64,000 nt of DNA from NCBI RefSeq assembly GCF_018283455.1, contig NZ_JAAMTH010000001.1:2399501-2463500 (forward strand). Direction: 5' to 3'. Both the position numbers and the translations under genes were made by a program. Source of the DNA: Planococcus sp. MSAK28401 (GTDB lineage Bacteria > Bacillota > Bacilli > Bacillales_A > Planococcaceae). This document shows positions 9,065 to 17,292 of this stretch, in pieces. Positions within the stretch are counted from its first letter, which is position 1. Each line of letters begins with the position of its first letter. The notes below the pieces were generated by a model. It made no database searches. It saw only the letters and a program-made list of their open reading frames with translations, and had not been told where the DNA came from.

Positions 9065-9788
9065 CCAACTCCATTCTGTCAGTATGTTTCGATGGTTTAT
9101 CGATTCTGTCCAAGTCGCCGACCGGGCTCACTACGCCAAGCACTTGCAGGCCAAGCAATTCATCGATATCTTCTTCCGTACGAACTGTCGTGTTCAATTG
9201 ATCGAGGACGATCGCCAGGCCTGTGCCAAGCATGAAGCCGATAATCGCGCCCACTGCCATATTGAACAGAGGATCCGGCTTGACTGGCTCAGGGCTCGCT
9301 GGCATCGTCGCTGGCGCCAGGATGCTGACATTGTCGACACGCATCAAATTGCGGATCTCCTGTTCAAATACTTTGGCGGTCGTATTGGCAATCAACACCG
9401 CCTGCTGCATCGATCCATCTTCAACTTCCAGCGTCACGACTTGTGAATCTTCAATGCTCGACACTTCGATCCGCTCATTCAATGATTGCACCGTTTCGTC
9501 TAATCCAAGCTCATCGATGACTTCTGTCAAAATCGCCGGGCTCTTAATGATGACGTTATAGGTGCTGATCAATTGCAGGTTCGTATCGATGTCTTGCATG
9601 CTGAATTCCTGGGCATTTGCTGGTGCTTTATTAACCAGGATCTGTGTCGATGCCTGGTAGACTGGTTTCATCCATAAATAACTGACAGCTGCCGCAATGG
9701 CGACGAAAGCGACCGTCATCGCAATGATGAGCGGCAGGCGTTTCTTCAGGTTCTTGAAAAACTCTTTCATATTGAATGTACTTTCCAT
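9000..9788 (-). CDS. epsA: EPS chain-length/kinase modulator EpsA (Wzz type)
   Basis: A 262-residue membrane protein of the Wzz/CapA family. Membrane segments lie near residues 18-38 and 175-197, flanking an extracytoplasmic coiled-coil domain; the proline-rich stretch PATMPASPEPVKPDP just before the second segment is the family signature. The cytoplasmic tail would activate EpsB. The ATG at 9788 has GAGGTGAAG upstream. The gene ends inside epsB. It starts 42 bases after a small membrane-protein gene with which it probably shares a transcript. Confidence 0.9.
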   Translation of the reverse strand: MESTFNMKEFFKNLKKRLPLIIAMTVAFVAIAAAVSYLWMKPVYQASTQILVNKAPANAQEFSMQDIDTNLQLISTYNVIIKSPAILTEVIDELGLDETVQSLNERIEVSSIEDSQVVTLEVEDGSMQQAVLIANTTAKVFEQEIRNLMRVDNVSILAPATMPASPEPVKPDPLFNMAVGAIIGFMLGTGLAIVLDQLNTTVRTEEDIDELLGLQVLGVVSPVGDLDRIDKPSKHTDRMELDENVESDSVKTAARPKVGSTY

Positions 9789-9830
9789 GTCTTCACCTCA
9801 TATCCCCATATACGGGGTGATTTTGCTTGT

Positions 9831-10253
9831 TCAATGGAGCTGTTTTTCTGCAAAGCGCCCGATGATCCATAGACGCATCGCCTTTCCGTTATGTGCATTC
9901 AACATGAGGATGATCCACAACACCAAGCCAATCGGCATCAATAGAACTTCGGCCACCCATCCTGTCATCGGCATCATGCCGGCTGCTGTAAACAATGTGA
10001 AAAAAAGAATCGAGACGTATACAGACTGGAAAGCGTGGTAACGGACGAAACGATTTTCCCGCTCAACAATCAGCAGGATGAACCCTGAGAAAAATCCAAG
10101 CAAATACGCAAGCGATCCTGCAACATTTTCCGAAAGGCCCAGCCCAGTGATGGGAGGCTGTGTACTCGGCGCTTCCCGGCTCTGCTTAAAGACGGTCTGC
10201 TTCTCAAAACTGATAGGCGGTTCATTCGTCATTTTGATTTTGTTTTCAATCAT
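9831..10253 (-). CDS. DUF4870/Tic20-like small membrane protein
   Basis: A 140-residue protein with a soluble N-terminal 40 residues and three or four membrane segments. The stretch GSLAYLLGFFSGFILLIVE followed by RFVRYHAFQS is characteristic of DUF4870-type proteins, whose function is unknown. It is the promoter-proximal gene of the first EPS operon: AAGGAGG is eight bases before the ATG at 10253, epsA starts 42 bases after its stop, and the proposed regulated promoter is 45 bases upstream. A role in EPS export or its control is inferred from position only. Confidence 0.75.
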   Translation of the reverse strand: MIENKIKMTNEPPISFEKQTVFKQSREAPSTQPPITGLGLSENVAGSLAYLLGFFSGFILLIVERENRFVRYHAFQSVYVSILFFTLFTAAGMMPMTGWVAEVLLMPIGLVLWIILMLNAHNGKAMRLWIIGRFAEKQLH

Positions 10254-10297
10254 CTGCTTTTCCTCCTTGAGATCTGTCTTCCTATCTATTACGACCC

Positions 10298-10330
10298 ATA
10301 CTAAAGAGAGCAGGTTAAAACAAAGTTAAA
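10298..10330 (-). promoter_or_regulatory. Promoter of the first EPS operon with OmpR-type direct repeats
   Basis: On the minus strand TTTAAC (10325-10330), five bases, TTTAAC (10314-10319), ten bases, then a -10-like TAGTAT (10298-10303). No good -35 box is present, as expected for an activator-dependent promoter. The same architecture recurs at 62324-62356 before the other EPS operon. The 11-bp repeat period fits binding by an OmpR/PhoB-family regulator. The predicted leader is about 40 bases long. Confidence 0.55.
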
Positions 10331-10423
10331 TAGTTTCACTAGTTTTATTTATCTAATAAATTAATTTCCGGTGGCGCTTTTGTCCTGCTCGCATGCAAAA
10401 AGACCCGCAAAATTTCAGCAAAT

Positions 10424-10465
10424 AAAAAAACCGACCGCTTTTGCCTGTTTGGCAAAAACGATCGG
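10424..10465 (-). terminator. Rho-independent terminator of the response regulator gene
   Basis: The arms CCGACCGCTTTTGCC and GGCAAAAACGATCGG (10431-10465) form a long stem with one mismatch and a 5-base loop, followed on the minus strand by seven T residues. It separates the two-component genes from the EPS operon downstream. Confidence 0.9.
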
Positions 10466-10476
10466 CCTTCCCATTT

Positions 10477-11169
10477 TCAATTCGTGAACTTATAACCGAA
10501 TCCACGGACGGTCTGGATATAGCGCGGGGTGGCAGGATCGTTCTCCACTTTCCGCCGCAGATTGCTGATGTGGACCTTGACGGTTTGGACGTCGCCTTCC
10601 GAATAATAACCCCATACCTGGTCGTATAATTGTTCGGCTGTCCAGACGCGGTTCGGTGTTTGGGCCATCAAGAGCAATAATTGAAATTCTTTATGGTAGA
10701 GTTTCACCGGTTTGCCTTTCACATACAGTTCGCGTGAATCGACATGGATATGGAGATCCCCAAATTTCAGGATCGACAGTTTGTCCTCCTCCCCACTCTT
10801 CCAACCGTTGCGGCGCAGGATCGCTTTGACGCGCGCTTCCAATTCCGTAAAATCGAACGGCTTGGTAATGTAATCATCGCCGCCCACTTCCAGCCCTTGA
10901 ATTTTATAGGCTAGTTCTTTTCGGTAACTGACGAAAAGGATCGGTGTCTTGGTGCGTATTCGGATTTTCTCGCATAATTCCAAGCCGCTCATGCCAGGCA
11001 TCTCGATATCCAGCAAGATCAAGTCCGGGTTTTCTTTCGACAGCACATCCATCGCCTCATAGCCATCTTCGGCCTCGATGATTTTATAGCCTTTTTTCAC
11101 CAAGAACAAACGCATCAACTCGCGGATGCCGTCTTCGTCTTCAACAATCAATACAGTCGCACTGTTCAT
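10477..11169 (-). CDS. OmpR/PhoB-family response regulator
   Basis: A 230-residue two-domain regulator. The receiver domain (residues 1-120) has the acidic pair EDED, the phospho-acceptor aspartate in DLILLDIEMPG and the conserved lysine in DDYITKPFDF. The C-terminal winged helix contains LYHKEFQLLLLMAQ, VQTVKVHISNLRRKV and TVRGFGYKF. The ATG at 11169 has GGAGG seven bases upstream. It starts 18 bases after the stop of the hybrid kinase gene, so the two form one operon. The EPS operon begins only 224 bases downstream on the same strand and carries repeats suited to this regulator class. Confidence 0.92.
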   Translation of the reverse strand: MNSATVLIVEDEDGIRELMRLFLVKKGYKIIEAEDGYEAMDVLSKENPDLILLDIEMPGMSGLELCEKIRIRTKTPILFVSYRKELAYKIQGLEVGGDDYITKPFDFTELEARVKAILRRNGWKSGEEDKLSILKFGDLHIHVDSRELYVKGKPVKLYHKEFQLLLLMAQTPNRVWTAEQLYDQVWGYYSEGDVQTVKVHISNLRRKVENDPATPRYIQTVRGFGYKFTN

Positions 11170-11187
11170 GAAGATCCCTCCCATGTG

Positions 11188-14100
11188 TTAGTATCTCAAG
11201 GGCAGGGCAATGATGAATGTGCTGCCTGCGCCTTCTTCGCTTTCCGCCCAGATTTCGCCTTTATGCGATTGGATGATTTCTTTGGCAATCGCAAGGCCGA
11301 GCCCGCTTCCTTTATAATGGATCGATTCATCGATTTTGAAGAACCGGTCGAAGATATGCGGCAATGCTTCTTTTTGGATGCCGCACCCATTATCTTCTAC
11401 ACGGATGATCAATTCGCCATCCGCTTCCGTTTCATCCAGTACATTTGCGCTTTCCCGGATGGATGCAGACAAGGTGATGCGCCCTTCTTCCGGCGACGTG
11501 TGCTTGACCGCATTCCACAACAAGTTGGAGAAGACTTGATCGACACGGTCCACATCGACCAAAAGCTGCCAATCCGCTGGCTGTTCTTTTCCATTCGGCC
11601 CTTCAAACCGGAAGCGCCTGCCGCTTTGTACAAGGTCCGCTTCCATGGAGGCCGCAATCCGCTCCAGCCACTCTTTCAACTTCAGTTCCTCGAAACGCAG
11701 CGTCATATTCCCGGATTTGTATTTCGACAGTTCCACCAAATCTTCCGTCAAGCGCTCCAGCAATAGCAACTTTTTGTGAATCATATCCAAATAGCGTGGA
11801 TTATTCTCTTCAATCAAACTTTCTTTCACCGCTTGTATATAGCTGTGGATCAAGGTAATCGGCGTGCCCAGTTCATGTGAAATCGCCGAGAGCATCTCAT
11901 TGCGTGATTTTTCGACTTCCTGGATTTCGTCATTCACCGTCAACAAGTTCATATTGGTGATTTCCAAAGCCATCGTCCGCTCTTTGACATTGCGTTCAAG
12001 GAAGAAATTCAAATTGGTGATTTCCTGTGTCATGCTGCGAAGCGTGGCAAGCGTTTCGACCCTCATGAGAAACTCTTCGACATCGCATGGTTTCACCAAA
12101 TAATCGTTGGCCCCTGCACTGAACGCATTGGTCTTTTCCTTGACTCCTTCTTTATCTGATAGCATCAAAATCGGTAATTCCGTTAATGTCGCATTGAGCC
12201 GGATGCGGCGGCACAATTCGTCCCCCGCCATATCCGGAAGCTCATCGTCGAGAATGACCAAATCCGCCTGCCGGTTCTCCAAATGCACAAGAGCTTCTTC
12301 GCCGCAACTGACGCCTTCCGCTTTATAGCCTTCTCCTTTAAGTTGATGGACCAGCATCAGCCGGTTGACTTCTTCCGCTTCAACAACAAGGATGCGCAAG
12401 CCTTTTTTGACGTTCTTTTCTTTGACCAGCGAGTCTGCCAGCTGCGAAGCTGTCAGTTCCCTGATTTCTGTCGGCGACACAGTTTCCAGTTCCTGTTCTT
12501 CTGTAAGCGGCAGCGTGAAGGTAAAGGAAGAGCCTTTGCCAATGGCCGATTCTGCCTTCAGCCAGCCACCCTGCATTTCCACCAGCCTTTTGGTGATTTT
12601 CAGGCCCATCCCGATGCCCAGATGAGGGGTTGTCGAAGTGCCGATCGGGTCAAACAAGCTATCCAGCTGCTGTTCTTCCATCCCGCTTCCCGTATCTTTG
12701 ACCGTGATGGCGACTTGTTTTTTAATGATTTTTGCAGAAATCGTAATATCGCCGCTTTCCGTATGCTCCACCGCATTTCCCACAAGATTGTAGAGCACTT
12801 GGCGCACCCGTTCCGGATCGGCGATTGCTTCCGGGAAATCAGCGGGGATTGTATGTTTCAAGTTGACTTCACTCGATTTCAGTAAAGGGGTGCATAAGCG
12901 GATGACTGAATCCGCTATGGCTGGAAGTTTCACTTTTTCCAGATGCAAAGACAGCATATGATGTTTCGACCCTGAAAAATCCAATGTTTCATTGATCATC
13001 CGCGCCAGCTTTTTGCCGCTTTCAGAAATCGTCTCCAATTGCTGGATAACGGAATGGGGCATTTTGCTATAGGCGGATTCCTGAAGAGATTCCGCAATTC
13101 CGACCATCCCATACAGCGGAGTCCGCAAGCTATGTGAAGTAATGGCGAGCAATTCATCTTTGCGTTCATTGACTTGCCGGAGCCTTTCGATTTCAATGCG
13201 CTGCCGTTCAGTAGAATTGCGCTCACGCTGGAGCCTTTCCTGCTCCCTGATTTTCTCTTTATCCCGGAGCGCTAATGCAGCGAACAGGACCGCAAAGATA
13301 CCTAAAAAGAAAATCAAACCCTGAGCTGCTATCGTAATCGGCAAGATTCCCGAGACATAAAAGGCATTCAAAGCAGCCGAAACTGAAAAGAATATTAATG
13401 ATACCGAATAATAACGGGCATGCACCAATCCCCTTTTCATGCCATAAGCCGCCAATAATAAGCTAACAGCCAATGTAGAGCTGAGTGCCAGCACGAGCAA
13501 GAGCCTCGCCCATTCGAGCGAAATGAATAAAGTAGTCAAAACCACTGCATTGAATATGAGCAGCGACTTGATCATGCGGTCCGTTTCAGGCAAATGGCGT
13601 TTCGTATTCAATAAGCCTTCCGTCAGCAGCGTCACCGACAGTGCTGACAGCCCGACCATGAAGAACACGCTATGCCCGTTCCACAAATCCAGTTCTGGCC
13701 AAATCACATCCAAACTCAAGCCGGCTGCAGAAGAAAAAAGGAAGAACGCCGTGATGGCATAAATGACGAAATACAAGTAGGCGCGCTGCCGGATTACAGT
13801 AAAGCGGTGAATATAATAGAGCAAAAACATTAACCCGAGCCCGCCAAGTACACCGACAAACGCGACCTGCTCCCTGGTCTGGCTCTCAAATGCTTCCCGA
13901 TCCCAAACGGTCACCGGCAGTTGAATCGGCGCAGAAGATTCAACACGCATCCAGTAAACGATCGATTCACCTGGAGGCGGTGCTATCGGAAAAACTGCCG
14001 TTCTGTGGATGATCTCCGCCTCAACTTCCTGGCCTGCCTGCTCCACTGTGAATCCGCCTTCGCCGTCAGCTGTATAGAGGCTCACTTCGTCGACGCTCGA

Positions 14101-14445
14101 AGACCCTAGTTCAAGAAGCCATTCCGTGTTTGTTTGTGCCTCGTTTTCCACTTCAAGCATGAGCCAGTAAACCGATGAGCTAAACCCGATATTCAACGGT
14201 GTATTGCCAGCGGGCATGAAGTTCCAAAGATATGGCGGTTGTTCAATATCCGTGATTTGCAAACTGCCTGATTCGTCTTCAAAAACAGAAAGCCGGCTGC
14301 CCGCTGCAATTTTTTCTTTCCCATCATCCAGCAAGAGCTGGCGCCCAGAATCCGCCGATATGTTCATGCCACCCCAGAAGATTGCCCCACAGCATATAAG
14401 GAAAAAGAATAGAGCTGAGCTTATGTTCCTGTTGAACTTACTCAT
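11188..14445 (-). CDS. 7TM-DISM hybrid sensor histidine kinase (HK-REC-HK)
   Basis: A 1085-residue membrane sensor. Order of parts: signal peptide (1-32), an extracytoplasmic beta-sandwich sensor of the 7TMR-DISM type (about 35-180), seven membrane segments (about 190-390), a coiled coil, a first HisKA/HATPase module (histidine in ITSHSLRTPLYG near 438), a receiver domain (aspartate in ADLVILDDELPD near 735), a second coiled coil, and a second HisKA/HATPase module (histidine in AISHELGTPITL near 855; ATP-lid residues DNGCGI and GSGLGLAIAKEI). The DISM sensor often binds carbohydrate-like ligands. Two kinase modules around one receiver suggest an internal phosphorelay or signal integration. 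It is followed by its regulator gene after 18 bases. Confidence 0.9.
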   Translation of the reverse strand: MSKFNRNISSALFFFLICCGAIFWGGMNISADSGRQLLLDDGKEKIAAGSRLSVFEDESGSLQITDIEQPPYLWNFMPAGNTPLNIGFSSSVYWLMLEVENEAQTNTEWLLELGSSSVDEVSLYTADGEGGFTVEQAGQEVEAEIIHRTAVFPIAPPPGESIVYWMRVESSAPIQLPVTVWDREAFESQTREQVAFVGVLGGLGLMFLLYYIHRFTVIRQRAYLYFVIYAITAFFLFSSAAGLSLDVIWPELDLWNGHSVFFMVGLSALSVTLLTEGLLNTKRHLPETDRMIKSLLIFNAVVLTTLFISLEWARLLLVLALSSTLAVSLLLAAYGMKRGLVHARYYSVSLIFFSVSAALNAFYVSGILPITIAAQGLIFFLGIFAVLFAALALRDKEKIREQERLQRERNSTERQRIEIERLRQVNERKDELLAITSHSLRTPLYGMVGIAESLQESAYSKMPHSVIQQLETISESGKKLARMINETLDFSGSKHHMLSLHLEKVKLPAIADSVIRLCTPLLKSSEVNLKHTIPADFPEAIADPERVRQVLYNLVGNAVEHTESGDITISAKIIKKQVAITVKDTGSGMEEQQLDSLFDPIGTSTTPHLGIGMGLKITKRLVEMQGGWLKAESAIGKGSSFTFTLPLTEEQELETVSPTEIRELTASQLADSLVKEKNVKKGLRILVVEAEEVNRLMLVHQLKGEGYKAEGVSCGEEALVHLENRQADLVILDDELPDMAGDELCRRIRLNATLTELPILMLSDKEGVKEKTNAFSAGANDYLVKPCDVEEFLMRVETLATLRSMTQEITNLNFFLERNVKERTMALEITNMNLLTVNDEIQEVEKSRNEMLSAISHELGTPITLIHSYIQAVKESLIEENNPRYLDMIHKKLLLLERLTEDLVELSKYKSGNMTLRFEELKLKEWLERIAASMEADLVQSGRRFRFEGPNGKEQPADWQLLVDVDRVDQVFSNLLWNAVKHTSPEEGRITLSASIRESANVLDETEADGELIIRVEDNGCGIQKEALPHIFDRFFKIDESIHYKGSGLGLAIAKEIIQSHKGEIWAESEEGAGSTFIIALPLRY

Positions 14446-14885
14446 GGCATCGCACCTCTTTTTTCCAAATTATCAGATATTTAAGTTTTCGACCTTTTCT
14501 TTGCAATTAAAAAGAATAAGAACAAAGAATAATCATTATACCTAAGCCTAAAGATTTACTTTGATAATTATAAATACATTTTATGTATATTAAATAGGTT
14601 TATTGATTTAACAGAATTATATCATTTATCACAGGAAAAGAAAACCATTTTAATTTCCGAATATTCAAATATACATTTCGGACTACATTAACTCTCATAT
14701 TTTCTTAAATCGCATCTAAAGTATCAAAATACTTGGCATAGTCAATCCAATTGGCTACATCAGCTCAACTTGCAAGCATTCTATAAGCCAAGCTCATCTA
14801 CATCCGCTATAATGAAATCAGTTTCATGCACTTGAACTAATTTTTCGTTCATTTCCTGACCGGACTGCAATTAGGAGGGACTATT
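14446..14885. other. Intergenic region between divergent genes
   Basis: An AT-rich 440-base stretch that must hold the promoters of the hybrid kinase gene (minus) and the NRDE gene (plus). A perfect TATAAT at 14808-14813 is a possible -10 box for the NRDE gene, although no -35 box is seen at 16-18 bases. No reading frame, riboswitch or repeat was recognised. Confidence 0.5.
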
Positions 14886-15644
14886 GTGTGCTTAATCAAT
14901 TTGCAATTCCAGCAGCATCCCCGCTATAAGTTAATCGTCGCCGCAAACCGCGATGAATTTTACGGACGCCCCGCCGCACCGGCCCATTTCTGGGAAGATT
15001 CGCCGGGAATTCTCGCCGGCCGAGATCTGAGCCAGATGGGTACTTGGCTCGGTGTCCATAAATCGGGGCGTTTCGCCGCGCTGACCAATTACCGGGATCC
15101 TGAACATATGGCAGCCGGCGCCAAATCACGCGGCGAGCTGGTCACCCAATTCCTCGATGGCCAAATCTCTCCGGAAGATTATTTGCGGGCGATCGATGAC
15201 CAGGACTATGCTGGATTCAATTTAATCGCAGGCGATGCCGAAGGACTGTATTATTACAATAATATTCACGGCGAACCGGTGAAAGTTCCGCCGGGCACGC
15301 ACGGGTTAAGCAATCATTTCCTGAACACGCCTTGGCCAAAAGTCGAACGCGGAAAAGAAAAGCTCGAAGCCTATGTATCGGTGAATGAACAATTGGAACT
15401 CGACCGCCTGTTTGAAATTCTAGCGGATGCGGAACAAGCGCCCGACCACCTCCTCCCACAAACCGGCGTCGGCCTGGATTTGGAGCGTGCTTTGTCGCCA
15501 ATGTTCATCAAAATGCCCGACTATGGCACACGCTCAGCCACGGTATTGCTCATCGATCATGACGGGCTAGTCACTTTCGCTGAGCGAAGCTACGAAAATG
15601 GCGAGTTTCAGGAAGACCGTAAATACGAATTCCGGATTTCCTGA
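14886..15644 (+). CDS. NRDE-family (TANGO2-like) protein
   Basis: A 252-residue protein of the NRDE family. It begins MCLINLQFQ; after removal of Met the N terminus is a cysteine, as in Ntn-hydrolases. The family name motif is seen in VAANRDEFYGRPAAPAHFW, followed by GRDLSQMGTWLGV and the TNYRDP motif. The function of bacterial members is not established; the eukaryotic relative TANGO2 is linked to lipid and heme handling. The GTG at 14886 has TTAGGAGGGA upstream. The gene ends in a strong bidirectional terminator. Confidence 0.85.
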   Translation: MCLINLQFQQHPRYKLIVAANRDEFYGRPAAPAHFWEDSPGILAGRDLSQMGTWLGVHKSGRFAALTNYRDPEHMAAGAKSRGELVTQFLDGQISPEDYLRAIDDQDYAGFNLIAGDAEGLYYYNNIHGEPVKVPPGTHGLSNHFLNTPWPKVERGKEKLEAYVSVNEQLELDRLFEILADAEQAPDHLLPQTGVGLDLERALSPMFIKMPDYGTRSATVLLIDHDGLVTFAERSYENGEFQEDRKYEFRIS

Positions 15645-15743
15645 AGCAACAGATGGCTTAACAATCCATCTCGGCACTTTTACCTTTTTGCCCATGAGCG
15701 ACTTCATACACCTAATCCATCCCTAAGAGACCAATCTTCATTT

Positions 15744-15794
15744 AAAAAACGAACGACCCCAAGCGGATTGCCCGCTTGGGGTCGTTCGTTTTTT
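15744..15794. terminator. Strong bidirectional terminator
   Basis: A perfect 23-bp inverted repeat (AAAAAACGAACGACCCCAAG and its complement, extended by CGG) with a 5-base loop. A- and T-runs on both sides let it serve the convergent NRDE gene and the SRPBCC gene, whose stop codon lies within it. Confidence 0.95.
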
Positions 15795-16278
15795 ATGCAA
15801 AATCGACGCCCATGCTTTCGAACAAGCGCTTATATTCAGGATACCAGCGCTCCCATTCAGACGTGCGCTCAATTCCGCGGCCATCCAAGATCGCTTCCAT
15901 AATATCCAAGGCCACGTGCCAACCAGCCACGTCTTTCGGGGTTTGGCCGGTAATGTCAGGCAAAGTCTCGACCATTTTCACTCTCGTTCCCTGGCCATCC
16001 GGGCCAAGTTCAAAATGCACATGGTCGTCTCCCCATTCAAAAGCTAGAACCTCGCCTTTTTTATAGTCAGTAATGGGAAATTCTTTCTTTTTCCCATGCC
16101 CCATGTCCAGCGTCAAATGGCCATCTTCGCCTTCCTTCTCTACTTGAAGACCTGAAAACCAGCGATGGATTTTGTGGTTGTCTGTCAGCATTGCCCACAC
16201 TTGCTCAGGGGAGTGCTCAAAATATCTGTCGAATGTAGCGTTGTAGCCGGTAGGATTTTTGGTGATTTCTGCTGTCAT
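15793..16278 (-). CDS. SRPBCC (AHSA1/START-like) domain protein
   Basis: A 161-residue cytosolic protein with the helix-grip fold of the AHSA1/SRPBCC family: FDRYFEHSPEQVWAMLTDN near the start, the central strands HLTLDMGHGKKKEFPI and GEVLAFEWGDDHVHFEL, and the long C-terminal helix starting GWHVALDIMEAILDG. Such proteins bind hydrophobic ligands or assist chaperones; no specific role can be given. The ATG at 16278 has GGAGGAGG seven bases upstream; the longer reading to 16539 runs into the divergent uvsE gene and is rejected. Confidence 0.82.
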   Translation of the reverse strand: MTAEITKNPTGYNATFDRYFEHSPEQVWAMLTDNHKIHRWFSGLQVEKEGEDGHLTLDMGHGKKKEFPITDYKKGEVLAFEWGDDHVHFELGPDGQGTRVKMVETLPDITGQTPKDVAGWHVALDIMEAILDGRGIERTSEWERWYPEYKRLFESMGVDFA

Positions 16279-16375
16279 TGAAATTCCTCCTCCACTCGTC
16301 TTTACCAATAGTATACCCAAGTTCCGTGTGTTTTCTACGTAAATCGGGTATATTGTGCGGGAGGAGCTGAAAACG

Positions 16376-17248
16376 ATGAAATTAGGATATGCATGCATGA
16401 ACACCGAGCTGAAAACGGTTTTTCGCACATTGCGTCTAGCCACAGCTGAAAAAGAAGGCGTCGAAAAAATTAAAGAATTGACAATCCAAAATATGGAAAC
16501 TACTTTAGAAGTCATTCGCTGGAATTTGGAGCAAGGCATTCTTTTTTACCGCGCCTCCAGTTCCATCGTCCCGTTATCAACACATCCGATTAATGATTGG
16601 CGCTGGTGGGAAGATGAAGATTTCCTGGCGATAGCTGGAGAGATTCGCCGGTTGGTCAATGAGCATGGAATCCGGGTTTCTGTACATCCCGGGCAGTATA
16701 CGGTCTTGAATTCGCCTAAGCCCGAAGTAGTCCGGAAATCGATCGAAGACCTTGAATATCACGACAAACTGATTCAATTGCTTGGTGGAACAGATATCAT
16801 CTTGCACACAGGCGGTGCATATGGCGATAAAGAAACTGCCAAACAGCGTTTCGCAGAAAATTATTTGAAGTTATCCGATAGCATTCGGCAGCGGCTAAGG
16901 CTTGAAAACGACGACAAAACATTTACATTGCGCGATGTGCTCGATGTACACGCCATGTGCCATGTGCCAATTTGTTTCGACATCCACCATCATAACTGCA
17001 ATAATGACGGAGAGCCGGTCGATTTCTCGGAAATTCTGGCTACTTGGGAAGGATACGGCCGCCCTAAAGTCCACATCAGTACTGGCCGCGAAGGATTTAC
17101 TGATCTGCGCCATCACGACCTGATTTCGGAAGAAGATTTCAGTGAATTGCTGAAGCTCGTGGAAGGCTATGAAGTCGATATCATGTTTGAGGCAAAGCTA
17201 AAAGAACAAGCAGTCTTGCCATTTCTCCATAAACTCCAAAACCAATAG
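16376..17248 (+). CDS. uvsE: UV DNA damage endonuclease UvsE
   Basis: A 290-residue TIM-barrel endonuclease of the UVDE family, which nicks DNA 5' of UV photoproducts in an alternative excision-repair pathway. The start MKLGYACMNTEL, the substrate and metal-site stretches YRASSSIVPLSTH and VSVHPGQYTVLNSP, and the histidine-rich ICFDIHHHNCN and VHISTGREG are all family landmarks; the metal-ligand glutamate is in DIMFEAKLKE. The ATG at 16376 with GAGGAG nine bases upstream matches the family start. It is divergent from the SRPBCC gene and ends in a bidirectional terminator. Confidence 0.93.
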   Translation: MKLGYACMNTELKTVFRTLRLATAEKEGVEKIKELTIQNMETTLEVIRWNLEQGILFYRASSSIVPLSTHPINDWRWWEDEDFLAIAGEIRRLVNEHGIRVSVHPGQYTVLNSPKPEVVRKSIEDLEYHDKLIQLLGGTDIILHTGGAYGDKETAKQRFAENYLKLSDSIRQRLRLENDDKTFTLRDVLDVHAMCHVPICFDIHHHNCNNDGEPVDFSEILATWEGYGRPKVHISTGREGFTDLRHHDLISEEDFSELLKLVEGYEVDIMFEAKLKEQAVLPFLHKLQNQ

Positions 17249-17249
17249 A

Positions 17250-17292
17250 AAAACCGCCTGGGCAGCCGTCAATTAGCTATCCAGGCGGTTTT
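17250..17292. terminator. Bidirectional terminator between uvsE and a kinase gene
   Basis: AAAACCGCCTGG (17250-17261) and CCAGGCGGTTTT (17281-17292) form a 12-bp stem with a 19-base loop, usable in both directions by the convergent genes. Confidence 0.9.
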
